A stretch of DNA of 32,316 nucleotides from Actinophytocola sp. (GTDB lineage: Bacteria; Actinomycetota; Actinomycetes; Mycobacteriales; Pseudonocardiaceae): assembly GCA_009379975.1 (NCBI GenBank), contig WHSS01000030.1, positions 1 to 32,316 of the forward strand, given 5' to 3'. The position numbers and the translations under genes are program-made. Under the pieces are notes generated by a model, which saw only the letters and a list, made by a program, of their open reading frames with translations, was not told where the DNA came from and did no database searches. Positions 18,815 to 26,499 of this stretch are shown here, in pieces (position 1 is the stretch's first letter; the number at the start of each line of letters is the position of its first letter).

Positions 18815-18872
18815 TCGTCAGTGGCTCCTTGTTCGTGGAGACCCCCGGCTTCAGCCGTGGGGAGGAAGTCAA
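18815..18872 (+). mobile_element. Solitary IS200/IS605-type right end (omega-RNA 3'-end-like)
   Basis: A stretch reading GGCTCCTTGTTCGTGGAG, then the hairpin CCCCCGGCTTCAGCCGTGGG, then GAGGAAGTCAA. This resembles the conserved right end of actinobacterial TnpB-bearing IS200/IS605/IS607 elements, which also encodes the 3' end of the TnpB guide RNA (recognised from memory). No tnpA or tnpB lies in this window, so it is an orphan end or remnant. Confidence 0.55.
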
Positions 18873-18875
18873 CCC

Positions 18876-19088
18876 TTGACTCGCCTGGTTGACGGCCAGG
18901 ACGGGGGCTGGTCCTTGGTCAACGTCGGGGGCCACTTCGTCGCGGGCCTGCACGCCGGGAAATCGGCGGACCCGGGCATGTACGCCGTGCGCGGTCACGG
19001 CTGGACGGTGACTCAGAGCGCGTCCGGCATCCGGACACTGACCCCAGGCGATGGCACCGTCGAGAACCTCTGCGTCACGCTGGCCTGA
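18876..19088 (+). CDS. Small unrecognised ORF or gene fragment
   Basis: 70 aa from TTG 18876, beginning immediately after the IS-like right end. It contains GGWSLVNVGGHFVAGLHAG and GWTVTQSASGIRTLTPGDG, with alternating hydrophobic and glycine positions that look like a beta-rich domain. No family was recognised. It could be the 3' remnant of a gene whose 5' part was replaced by the IS-like sequence. It ends 14 bp inside the convergent DUF6282-like gene. There is no clear Shine-Dalgarno, and it may not be expressed. Confidence 0.3.
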   Translation: MTRLVDGQDGGWSLVNVGGHFVAGLHAGKSADPGMYAVRGHGWTVTQSASGIRTLTPGDGTVENLCVTLA

Positions 19089-19902
19089 ACAGCGACTCGG
19101 GCGTGCTGGAGGCGGCCGCCGCCAGCACGCGGCGGTCGAGCCCTTCGGCCGCCAGGACGTCGATCAGCATCTCCAGGGCCTCGGGCGGCATCGGCGAGTC
19201 CGGCTGACCGGCGTCGGAGGACAGGATCAGCTTGTCCCCGGCGGCTTCGGCCACCCGGGCGAGGAGCGCGGGGGAGCAGCCGGGCTGATGCAGCAGCTGG
19301 TAGGCCGTGATCTCGGCGAAGCCCCCTGCCTCGACGAGCTCACGTACGGCGGCTGGCCGCAAGCCGGGGACGGTGTAGGACGGGTGCGTGAACAGCAGCC
19401 GGTCGATGCCGTAGAAACGCGCCCGATCGCTCAGCCACCGGCACTCCGCTTCGCTGAGGTGCCCGGTGGCCAGGACGGCGTCGTGCTCGGCCACCAGCGC
19501 GAGCACCAGCTCCGCGGCGCCTGCGGCGGCAGGGTCGACCGGCGGAATCGCGTACGCATGCTGCGGCAGCCGAGCCTCGTGGTGACACAGCCGCGGCAGG
19601 CCGGCCGAGCGCTGCGTGTGCGCGTCCGCGGTGGGCAGCCAGACGACCCTGCCGCCCGACGACAGCGCGGCGGCGACCGCGGCCGGGTTCACGCCGCCGC
19701 AGTGCTGGTTGAGCGCGATCCCGCCGTACACCGTCTGACCGGTGACCTTCGAGACGCTGTGAGCCCGGCCCACCGTCGACTCGTAGTGCGCCTTCAGCAC
19801 GAAACCGGAGAAGTCGGCGAGCCCGAACGCGCGGCCGACGTCCAGGTCGTCGCCGATGCGGTCGAGCACGTCCGGCCCGGCGTGCACGTGGCTGTCGAAC
19901 AC
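19075..19902 (-). CDS. DUF6282-like metal-dependent hydrolase (amidohydrolase/PHP-like)
   Basis: 275 aa. The N-terminus FDSHVHAGPD gives the HxH metal motif of amidohydrolase-like TIM barrels. Further candidates are LKAHYE, TGHLSEAE (His after strand), FTHPSY and the late SSDAGQPDSP, which together resemble the metal and catalytic positions of that superfamily. The match to DUF6282 is from memory. It is the last gene of the minus-strand operon, with GTG 19902 starting 3 nt after the nitrilase stop, so co-translation is likely. It probably hydrolyses a ring amide, lactone or similar intermediate produced by the operon. The substrate is unknown. Confidence 0.72.
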   Translation of the reverse strand: MFDSHVHAGPDVLDRIGDDLDVGRAFGLADFSGFVLKAHYESTVGRAHSVSKVTGQTVYGGIALNQHCGGVNPAAVAAALSSGGRVVWLPTADAHTQRSAGLPRLCHHEARLPQHAYAIPPVDPAAAGAAELVLALVAEHDAVLATGHLSEAECRWLSDRARFYGIDRLLFTHPSYTVPGLRPAAVRELVEAGGFAEITAYQLLHQPGCSPALLARVAEAAGDKLILSSDAGQPDSPMPPEALEMLIDVLAAEGLDRRVLAAAASSTPESLFRPA

Positions 19903-19905
19903 CTC

Positions 19906-20754
19906 TCAGAACTCCTCTGCGGCGAGCCTGGCCGACTCCCGGGCGATGACGTCGGCACGCGACTCCTGGAGCAGCGGCCAGCGACGGCGCAGCAGCCGCA
20001 GCTCGTCGACGTCGAGCACGCAGTCGAGCTCTCCCGGTTCGGAGCCGAGCTGCCCGATGACTTCCCCGGAGGGATGGATCACCCGCGAGCCGCCCCAGAA
20101 GTCACGCTGGTTCTCCTCGCCGGAGCGGTTGACGAAGACCACGAACGACTGGAGCACCACCGCCGCATGGAGCAGCAGGATCTCCCAGGCCCGTTGCGTG
20201 GCGACCCCGACTTCGGCCTGCGCGCTGTTGGCCGGAACGACGAGGACCTCCGCTCCGCTGTGCGCGGCGAGCCACGGGATCGCCGGCTGCCACGCGTCGT
20301 TGCAGATGAGCATCCCCAGCCGCGTGCCGAGCGCGTCGTGGCAGTTCAGCTGACCGCCGGGGCGGAAGTGCTTGCGCTCCTCCCATCCCCGGTAGGTCGG
20401 CAGGTACATCTTGCGCTGGATCCGGGCATCGCCGTCCATCAGCAGCGCGGCACTGTTGAACGTGTGGTGGCGAAAGGCCTCCGCGAACCCCGCGACCACG
20501 GCCGGCCCGTGCTTACCGAGGGCCCGCAACCGGTCGTCGTCCGGCTGCATCGGCATCGCATCGGGCACCTCGCTCAGGTGATACCCGTGCGTGGCCAGTT
20601 CGGGTGCGACGACCAGGTCGCACCCGGCGGCGGCGCGGACCAGCGAGTCGAGGTGATCCAGGTTGCCGTTCACATCACCCAGCTTCGGGTCCGTCTGCAG
20701 CAGCCGGACCCGAAGCCGGGTGTTCCTCGCCTGCCGGTTGGCCAACTCAGTCAC
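19906..20754 (-). CDS. Nitrilase-superfamily carbon-nitrogen hydrolase
   Basis: 282 aa with the complete catalytic triad: Glu52 (VVAPELATHGY), Lys115 (RKMYLPTY) and Cys151 (LICNDAW). Nitrilase-superfamily enzymes cleave nitriles, amides or carbamoyl compounds through a cysteine thioester. The motif NDAW rather than ND-ER/EFP favours an amidase or carbamoylase branch, but this is a weak inference. GTG 20754 overlaps the stop of the upstream binding-protein gene by 8 bp. It sits between the importer genes and the DUF6282-like hydrolase, suggesting that it works on the imported compound. Confidence 0.9.
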   Translation of the reverse strand: MTELANRQARNTRLRVRLLQTDPKLGDVNGNLDHLDSLVRAAAGCDLVVAPELATHGYHLSEVPDAMPMQPDDDRLRALGKHGPAVVAGFAEAFRHHTFNSAALLMDGDARIQRKMYLPTYRGWEERKHFRPGGQLNCHDALGTRLGMLICNDAWQPAIPWLAAHSGAEVLVVPANSAQAEVGVATQRAWEILLLHAAVVLQSFVVFVNRSGEENQRDFWGGSRVIHPSGEVIGQLGSEPGELDCVLDVDELRLLRRRWPLLQESRADVIARESARLAAEEF

Positions 20755-21712
20755 CGACGAAGCCTTCCTTGGTCAGCCACTCCTTCGCGGTCTTCTCCGG
20801 GGTGGCGCCGTCGACGTCCACCTCGGCGTTGAGTGCCTGCAACGTCTCGTCCGTGAGGGCCTCCGCCACCGGTGCCAGCACGTCGGCGATGGCCGGGTTC
20901 GTGTCGAGGGCCTCCTTGCGAATCGTCACCGAGGGGTTGTACGCGGTGAAGAACTTCTTGTCGTCCTCCAGGACGACGAGGTCGAGGGCGGCGATCCGGC
21001 CGTCGGTCGCGAACACCTCGCCGAAGGCACACGGCTTCGCTTTGTCGATGGAGTTGTAGATGGCGCCTGCCGCGAGCTCTGAGACGTTGCCTTTCGGGAG
21101 CTTGAACCCGTAGGCGTCCTGCAGGCCCGGCCAGCCGTCGTCGCGTCCGAAGAATTCGGCAGCGCCACAGAAGTCCGCCGCGCCCGCATCGCTCTTGGCG
21201 AGCTTGGCGTAGTCGGACAGGGTGCTGACGCCGAGCTTGTCCGCCTGCTCCTTACTGGCCGCGACGGCATAGGTGTTGTTGGCGGGCGACGGCTCCAGCC
21301 AGACGATCGAGTTCTGCTTCTCGTCGGCCTCGGCGACAGTCTGGTACAGCTCGGTCGGGTCGGCGATCGCCTTCGTCTCACCGAGATGCGTGATCCAGCC
21401 GGTCCCGGTGTATTCCCAGTACAGGTCGACGTCCCCACTGGTGAGCGCGGACCTGACGGTGCTGCTGCCCGACATGCCACACGAGCGCTCGACCTTCGCT
21501 CCGGCGGACTCGAGCGCCTGCGCGGTGACCTCGCACAGGATCAGCTGTTCGGTGAACTCCTTGCCGCCTACGGTTACTTCGACGCCGCTGAGATCACCCG
21601 CCTCCGCCAGCGAGCCTGCCGATACGTCGCTGGGCGGTGCGTCGCCGAGCGAGCAACCGGCTAGAACGGCTCCGGCGAATGCGGCGGTGACGATCGTGCT
21701 GGTCTTGCGCAT
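20747..21712 (-). CDS. Substrate-binding lipoprotein, OpuBC/OsmF (quaternary-amine) type
   Basis: 321 aa. Signal peptide with lipobox LAGC (lipidated Cys20). The mature part opens with VTVGGKEFTEQLILCEVTAQ and has DLYWEYTGTGW, characteristic of the OpuAC/ProX-like binding proteins for glycine betaine, choline and related osmoprotectants. Several Trp/Tyr residues (YWEYTGTGW, WLEPS) could form an aromatic box for a cationic head group. It delivers ligand to the two permeases and ATPase encoded upstream. Association with hydrolases suggests a nutrient rather than an osmoprotectant. ATG 21712 has AAAGG upstream. Confidence 0.9.
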   Translation of the reverse strand: MRKTSTIVTAAFAGAVLAGCSLGDAPPSDVSAGSLAEAGDLSGVEVTVGGKEFTEQLILCEVTAQALESAGAKVERSCGMSGSSTVRSALTSGDVDLYWEYTGTGWITHLGETKAIADPTELYQTVAEADEKQNSIVWLEPSPANNTYAVAASKEQADKLGVSTLSDYAKLAKSDAGAADFCGAAEFFGRDDGWPGLQDAYGFKLPKGNVSELAAGAIYNSIDKAKPCAFGEVFATDGRIAALDLVVLEDDKKFFTAYNPSVTIRKEALDTNPAIADVLAPVAEALTDETLQALNAEVDVDGATPEKTAKEWLTKEGFVGD

Positions 21713-21754
21713 GGATCTGCCTTTCGATAGTTGGGTAGGTCATTAGCTCGTGGC

Positions 21755-22519
21755 TCACAGGCCCTTCGGTCGCAGGGTCCGTTCGGTGATTCCGGCCAGC
21801 CAGTCCACGACGAGGGCCAGCGCGATGGTCAGGAGGCAGCCGGTCACCAAGATCGGCATCCGGTAGAAGACGATGCCTCGCTCGATGAGATCTCCGAGGC
21901 CGCCCGCGTTCGTGTACGTCGCCAGCGTCGCGACGCCGACGTTCAAGATCAGCGAAACCCGGATCCCGGCGAGCATCACGGGCACCGCGAGGGGGAGTTC
22001 CACCGTGAACAGGATGCGGAGCGGGTTCATGCCCATGCCCTTCGCGACGTCGACCACGAACGGGTCCACCTGTTTGAGGCCGACGATGGTGTTCCGCAGG
22101 ATCGGCAGCAGGGCGTAGAGCACGAGGGAGACCACTGCCATGTCGAAGCCCACCCCGTAGATCAGGGCCAGCAGGACAAGGATGCCGATCGACGGGATCG
22201 CCTGACCGGCGTTCGCCAGCGCGAGGATGGGCGGCTGGATGAATCGGGCACCTGGACGGCTGAGCAGAATTCCCACCGGGACGCCGATCGCGATGACCAC
22301 GACCGTCGATACCGCGACGAGCAGGACGTGCTCCCCCAGCTTGGTCAGCAAGATGTCCGTCGTCAGCGCCCTTGCCTCGATGGAGTCCAGGTCCGCGGTC
22401 CGGATGTAGGCCAGCGTGCCGACCACCAGTACCCCGGCGATGACCGGCAGTACCCAGGTCGCCTTGATGGGCGACTCCTCGTCCAGCGCCCGGACCTGGC
22501 GGGCGGGGGTCTCACTCAC
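21755..22519 (-). CDS. ABC importer permease, OpuBB/OpuBD type
   Basis: 254 aa, about six hydrophobic segments. The binding-protein-dependent permease loop is visible: VDVAKGMGMNPLRILFTVELPLAVPVMLAGIR, with the preceding PILRNTIVGL. The N-terminal approximately 60 residues, with one extra helix (VLPVIAGVLVVGTLAYI), are absent from the paralogous permease at 23516-24163. GTG 22519 overlaps the ATPase stop by 4 bp (GTGA). Confidence 0.92.
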   Translation of the reverse strand: MSETPARQVRALDEESPIKATWVLPVIAGVLVVGTLAYIRTADLDSIEARALTTDILLTKLGEHVLLVAVSTVVVIAIGVPVGILLSRPGARFIQPPILALANAGQAIPSIGILVLLALIYGVGFDMAVVSLVLYALLPILRNTIVGLKQVDPFVVDVAKGMGMNPLRILFTVELPLAVPVMLAGIRVSLILNVGVATLATYTNAGGLGDLIERGIVFYRMPILVTGCLLTIALALVVDWLAGITERTLRPKGL

Positions 22520-23523
22520 GCGGCACCCCCGTCCGGTTGGCTCGTGGTCGCCAGGAGCATGTCCTGGACGGTCATCTGCCCGCCGCCGTTCACGTGCACC
22601 GCCTCGGCGCCTTGCCGCAGCATCTTCTCCAGTACGGCGGCGACGGTCTCGTCCGGCGTCACGGTCAGCTCCGCGGCGGTCGCGTGGCCGTCCCGCTGGG
22701 CAGCGGACTTGCCGAGGTCGCCGACCCGGAGCAGGGAAAGCCGCCGGATGGCCGCGCCGTCGCCGATGAACGAACGCACGAAGTCGTCCGCGGGATTGGT
22801 GAGGATCTCCAGCGGGCTCGCGAACTGTGCCAAGCGGGAGCCATCGGCGAAGATGGCGATCCGGTCGCCAAGGCGAAGCGCTTCGTCGATGTCGTGGGTG
22901 ACGAAGACGATCGTCTTCCGGATGCGTTGCTGGAGCTGAAGGAACTCGTCCTGCAGGCGCTCCCTGGTGATCGGGTCGATCGCGCCGAACGGCTCGTCCA
23001 TCAGCATGATCGGCGGGTCGGCCGCCAGCGCGCGAGCGACCCCAACGCGTTGCTGCTGGCCACCCGAGAGCTGCTTCGGGTAGCGCGAGCGGTACGCGGC
23101 CGGTTCCAGCCCGACGAGGTCGAGCAACTCGTCGACGCGCGCGGCGATCTTGGTCTTATCCCAGCCCATCATTCCCGGGACAAGGCCGATGTTGCGGCCG
23201 ATCGACATGTGCGGGATGAGCCCGACCTGCTGGATCACGTAACCGATGCCGCGACGGAGCTCGTCCGGGTCGGCATGGGTGACGTTCTGTCCGTCGATCC
23301 AGATCTCGCCGCCGGAGGGCTCGACCAGCCGGTTGATCATCCGGAGCGTGGTGGTCTTCCCGCACCCGGACGGGCCGACCAGCACCACGAACTCGCCACG
23401 CTCGATCGCCATGGTGAGCGGGGCGACCGCGTCCGCGCCGCTCCCGGGGTAGCGCTTGGTCACCCCGCTGAGCCGGATCATCGGCTCGGTCCGGTCGGTG
23501 GTGTCCTGGGTGATGTCAGACAT
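22516..23523 (-). CDS. ABC importer ATPase, OpuBA/ProV type
   Basis: 335 aa. Walker A GPSGCGKTT 50-58, Q-loop YVIQQVGLIPHMS, signature LSGGQQQR 152-159, Walker B IMLMDEP 172-178, switch His in VTHDIDEA. The residues after about 245 form a shortened CBS-like regulatory domain (LTVTPDETVAAVLEKMLRQG), as in OpuA/ProV ATPases, where CBS domains sense ionic strength. Start ATG 23523 overlaps the upstream permease stop by 8 bp. It energises import together with the permeases on either side. Confidence 0.94.
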   Translation of the reverse strand: MSDITQDTTDRTEPMIRLSGVTKRYPGSGADAVAPLTMAIERGEFVVLVGPSGCGKTTTLRMINRLVEPSGGEIWIDGQNVTHADPDELRRGIGYVIQQVGLIPHMSIGRNIGLVPGMMGWDKTKIAARVDELLDLVGLEPAAYRSRYPKQLSGGQQQRVGVARALAADPPIMLMDEPFGAIDPITRERLQDEFLQLQQRIRKTIVFVTHDIDEALRLGDRIAIFADGSRLAQFASPLEILTNPADDFVRSFIGDGAAIRRLSLLRVGDLGKSAAQRDGHATAAELTVTPDETVAAVLEKMLRQGAEAVHVNGGGQMTVQDMLLATTSQPDGGAA

Positions 23524-24163
23524 GAAGGCCTCGCGGAGTGGTGAGTTTGCCGGTGATCAGGAAGAGCACGTCGAGGACCGCGGCGACGATCACGATCGCG
23601 ACCACCCCGCTGAGCGCCTCGTTGAGGGCGTTCGCGCCACCCATCCGGGAGAGTCCGCGGAAGATCAGCTCGCCGAGTCCCGGGCCGCGCACCGCGGCTC
23701 CGATCGCGGCGATGGCGACGACCATGATCGTGGCGACCCGGATGCCGTTGAGGATCACCGGCCAGGCGAGCGGGAGGCGGATGCGTCTGAGTCGTTCTCC
23801 CGGCCCCATCCCCATGCCGCGCGCCGCGTCCACGACGTTCGCGTCAACGGTCTCGAGGCCGGTGACGGTGTTACGGAGGATCGGGAAGATCGCGTAGACG
23901 GAGAGCGCGAGCACGGTCGGCACGACGCCAAGGCCGAAGATGGGGATCATCAGGCCGAACAGCGCGAACGAGGGAATCGTGAGGATGGTGCCGGTCAGCG
24001 AGAGCGATGCCGCGCGGAACTTCGGCGAGTTCTCCGTGGCTATGGCGACGGCAACGCTGACGACGGTCGCCATGCCCACCGCCAGCAGCACCACCTGCAC
24101 ATGCTGCAGCAGGAGGAACACGATCCGTTCCGAGTTCTCAGCGACGTAGTCGAAGAAACTCAT
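23516..24163 (-). CDS. ABC importer permease, OpuBB/OpuBD type
   Basis: 215 aa, shorter paralogue of the 21755-22519 product. It has FFDYVAENSERIVFLLLQHVQ at the N-terminus, five to six hydrophobic segments, and the coupling loop VDAARGMGMGPGERLRRIRLPLAWPVILNGIR. Two different permeases with one ATPase and one binding protein is the usual heterodimeric OpuB/Yeh-type arrangement. Start ATG 24163 (MSFFDYV) lies 22 nt after the hydrolase stop. Confidence 0.92.
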   Translation of the reverse strand: MSFFDYVAENSERIVFLLLQHVQVVLLAVGMATVVSVAVAIATENSPKFRAASLSLTGTILTIPSFALFGLMIPIFGLGVVPTVLALSVYAIFPILRNTVTGLETVDANVVDAARGMGMGPGERLRRIRLPLAWPVILNGIRVATIMVVAIAAIGAAVRGPGLGELIFRGLSRMGGANALNEALSGVVAIVIVAAVLDVLFLITGKLTTPRGLHV

Positions 24164-24185
24164 GGGAATCTCCAGTAGCGACTCA

Positions 24186-25106
24186 TCAGGCTCGGACAGC
24201 GCCGAAGGCGCCGGTGAAGAACTCGTCGATGACTTCGACCATGTGCTTGAAGGTCGGATCCTCGTCGAACATCCACTCGGTGTGTCCCTTTCCCTCGAGG
24301 ATCTCGAGCTTCTTCTGCCCGGAAGCGGCCTCGTAGAGTGTGTGAGCTTCCTCGACCTTGTGCAGCTGGTTGTTCTCGCCGTGCACGATCAGCAGCGGCT
24401 GGCCGGTCAATTTGGCAGCGTGCTCCCTGGGGTGGAAGCGCAACAGGTAGTCGGCCGACTCGAGGTTGACGCCCGCGCCGAAGCCGGGTGCCTTGTACAG
24501 CTCTTCGCCGACGTAGTCGTCGGTGCGGTCGTCGAGATCGAGCCGCACGATGTCCCAGGGTGAGGTGATCTCCGAACGGCCGAGCGTGGTGCGCCGTTCG
24601 CGGTCCGTCTCGATCCGGCGTAGCAGGCTGTTCCAGCTCTGCTCGTCGTGCATGAGCTGGGTCGACCGGAAGCCGTCCGCGATGCCGTTGCAGCAGGCTA
24701 GCACCTTGACCCGCGGGTCGTCGGCGGCTTCGGTGACGACAACGCCGCCGCCGAGGCCCCAGCCGATCAGCGCCACGCGGTCCGCGTCCAGCTGGGGATG
24801 GCAGGACACGCGATCGACGGCCGCGCGGACGTCGCGCACCCATTCCTGGGCGACCAGCCGCCCGCGCTCGCCCTCGCTCAGGCCGAAGCCCCGGTAGTCG
24901 AACGCGAGGACGGCGTAGCCCCGCGGTGTCAGCGCGCGGGCGAAGCGCTTCGGGTGGATGACCTTCAGCCCCTGGTAGCCGCTCGCGGCGATGACGATCG
25001 GGTACGGCGCGCCGTCACCGTCGGCATCACCGTCACTGTCAGGCAGGTGGAGATCGGCGTCGAGGCGGTACCCGTCGCTGAAGAAGGGGAGAGGAAGGCT
25101 GGGCAT
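24186..25106 (-). CDS. Alpha/beta-hydrolase-fold protein with missing catalytic Ser and Asp
   Basis: 306 aa with a clear alpha/beta hydrolase layout: oxyanion region IAASGYQGLK, then FDYRGFGLSEG, nucleophile elbow ALIGWGLGGG, acid loop LLIVHGENNQLH and His loop EGKGHTEW. At the nucleophile position of Gly-X-Ser-X-Gly there is Gly117 (GWGLGG), and at the usual Asp position of HGExD there is Asn246. Only His275 is conserved. The protein is either non-catalytic, or uses other residues. Start ATG 25106 has AAGGAG 8 nt upstream and gives MPSLPLPFF. A longer frame to 25169 is not preferred. It lies 19 nt after the IclR gene, first structural gene of the operon. Confidence 0.85.
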   Translation of the reverse strand: MPSLPLPFFSDGYRLDADLHLPDSDGDADGDGAPYPIVIAASGYQGLKVIHPKRFARALTPRGYAVLAFDYRGFGLSEGERGRLVAQEWVRDVRAAVDRVSCHPQLDADRVALIGWGLGGGVVVTEAADDPRVKVLACCNGIADGFRSTQLMHDEQSWNSLLRRIETDRERRTTLGRSEITSPWDIVRLDLDDRTDDYVGEELYKAPGFGAGVNLESADYLLRFHPREHAAKLTGQPLLIVHGENNQLHKVEEAHTLYEAASGQKKLEILEGKGHTEWMFDEDPTFKHMVEVIDEFFTGAFGAVRA

Positions 25107-25125
25107 ACGCTGGGCTCCTTGCGGG

Positions 25126-25911
25126 CTAAGGGTCGTTGCGGGAGGCAGGTGGTGACGACAGCGAGGCACTGAGGTGGGCTGCCGCCTGCGCGATGTTCTG
25201 GCCCGCGGCCGTGATGCGGTCGCGGAAGCGATGGGCGGGCGCGGAGATGTTCAGTGCGGCGACGATGCGGCCGTGTACGTCGCGGACCGGGGCGCCGACC
25301 GCGCAGAGGTCGGCGTCGAACTCGCCGTCCGCGAGAGCGAACCCGCGCCGGCGCGCCTCATGGGTCAGGTCGATGAGCTCAGCCACATCGGACGGGGCAT
25401 GGGGACCGGGCCCCGGCGTGAACCCGTCGGCGAACAGCTCCCGGATGTCCGCATCGCTGTGGTCGAACAGCAGCGCCCGGCCGGAGGAGGTGCAGTGCAC
25501 CGGCGACGTGCGTCCCACCCAGCCGATGGCCTCCACCGGGCGTTGCGGGCTCTCGGAGAGGATCGTGAACACATCCCCGCCGCGCCTGATGCTCAAGTGA
25601 CACCGTTCGCGCACCAGCTGGGTGAGCCGGCGCATCACCGGCGGAGCCAGCAGCAGGAGCCGCTGGTCGCCCGCCTTCGCCGCGATCGTGAACAGTCGCC
25701 AGCCCAGGCTGTGCTTGCCGTCCGCCGACCGTTCCACCAGCCCAAGATCGACGAGCGGCTTGAGCTGCCGTGAGATGATCGACTTGTCGCGGCCCATCAC
25801 CCGTGCCAGCTCGCCGACGGTCAACCCGGTCCGGGCAGGCGAGTCCGACTCCGACAAGGCGTCCAGCAGCGCGACCAGCTTGGCCGCGGCCGTGCGCTCG
25901 GTGTCACCCAT
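25126..25911 (-). CDS. IclR-family transcriptional regulator
   Basis: 261 aa from ATG 25911. The N-terminal winged helix (GLTVGELARVMGRDKSIISR, about 29-48, then LKPLVDLGLVER) is followed by the IclR effector domain: CHLSIRRGGDVFTI, GRTSPVHCTSSGRALLF, and the late GAPVRDVHGRIVAALNIS. The family controls catabolic operons in response to a pathway metabolite. It heads the operon that runs down to 19075 and is divergent from the SRPBCC gene, with a palindrome between them. No Shine-Dalgarno is evident before ATG 25911. The frame extends to 26010, but those residues are unlike the family. Confidence 0.93.
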   Translation of the reverse strand: MGDTERTAAAKLVALLDALSESDSPARTGLTVGELARVMGRDKSIISRQLKPLVDLGLVERSADGKHSLGWRLFTIAAKAGDQRLLLLAPPVMRRLTQLVRERCHLSIRRGGDVFTILSESPQRPVEAIGWVGRTSPVHCTSSGRALLFDHSDADIRELFADGFTPGPGPHAPSDVAELIDLTHEARRRGFALADGEFDADLCAVGAPVRDVHGRIVAALNISAPAHRFRDRITAAGQNIAQAAAHLSASLSSPPASRNDP

Positions 25912-25952
25912 GCGGAGGATGATGGTGACACCGATGCATTTTCGGCAATAGC

Positions 25953-25973
25953 GTGTTGCGAAAAATGCAACAC
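25953..25973. promoter_or_regulatory. Candidate IclR operator palindrome
   Basis: GTGTTGC-GAAAAAT-GCAACAC, perfect 7-bp arms with a 7-bp spacer, in the IclR/SRPBCC divergent promoter region. A partial second copy of the TGCATTTT...CGGCAA word lies at 25935-25948 in the opposite orientation. It is the only AT-rich stretch in the interval. Confidence 0.6.
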
Positions 25974-25996
25974 CCCCGTTGGGTGACGGTGCCAGA

Positions 25997-26002
25997 TAGT
26001 CT
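25997..26002 (+). promoter_or_regulatory. -10 box of the SRPBCC gene (leaderless start)
   Basis: TAGTCT, 6 nt before ATG 26009, with no Shine-Dalgarno sequence between them. Confidence 0.5.
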
Positions 26003-26008
26003 TGCCGC

Positions 26009-26455
26009 ATGACGCCGCACCACTATCGCTTCCGCAACGTGTGGTCGATCCGTGCTTCGGCCGATGAGGTACTCAAGGCACTGGTCGACGTCGAGTCGTA
26101 TCCCGCATGGTGGCGCGATATCCGAGCGGTCCGCCGGCTCGACGAGGACAGCGGCACGGTGCAATGCCGTGCGGTGCTGCCGTTCGCGCTGGATCTGCGG
26201 TTGCGGCGGGCGGAGGAAGACTTCGACACCGGCCGCCTTCGCATCGACATCGCGGGCGACCTGGAGGGGCATTGCGGGGCAAGGGTCGAGGAGCATGGCA
26301 GTTGGGCGATCGTGCAGATCTCCCAGGAGGTGCGGCTGCTCAATCCTCGGCTGCGAAGGATCCAACCGGTGCTTCGCCCGATCCTGCGCGCGAACCACGG
26401 GGTGATGATGTGGCGCGGCCAGCGGGGCCTGCGGGGCTACCTCGACGGGTCGTGA
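26009..26455 (+). CDS. SRPBCC (polyketide cyclase/START-like) family protein
   Basis: 148 aa. The pattern FRNVWSIRASADEVLKALVDVESYPAWWRDI is the typical beginning of the SRPBCC helix-grip fold. Alternating strands follow (VQCRAVLPFALDLRLRRAEED, RLRIDIAGDLEG, WAIVQISQEVRLL), and a long C-terminal helix (HGVMMWRGQRGLRGYL) closes the hydrophobic cavity. The family binds lipids or other hydrophobic ligands, and some members are cyclases or aromatases. No catalytic role can be deduced. It is divergent from the IclR gene and might share its regulation. The predicted -10 lies 6 nt before the ATG. Confidence 0.85.
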   Translation: MTPHHYRFRNVWSIRASADEVLKALVDVESYPAWWRDIRAVRRLDEDSGTVQCRAVLPFALDLRLRRAEEDFDTGRLRIDIAGDLEGHCGARVEEHGSWAIVQISQEVRLLNPRLRRIQPVLRPILRANHGVMMWRGQRGLRGYLDGS

Positions 26456-26491
26456 GTGCTGATCAGGGTTAGAACACTGATAGCCACTCAC
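26452..26491. terminator. Bidirectional terminator-like inverted repeat
   Basis: GTGAGTGCTGATCAG (26452-26466) and CTGATAGCCACTCAC (26477-26491) form a long, slightly mismatched stem with a 10-nt loop, between the convergent ends of the SRPBCC and DUF1844 genes. Confidence 0.6.
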
Positions 26492-26499
26492 GAACTTTC

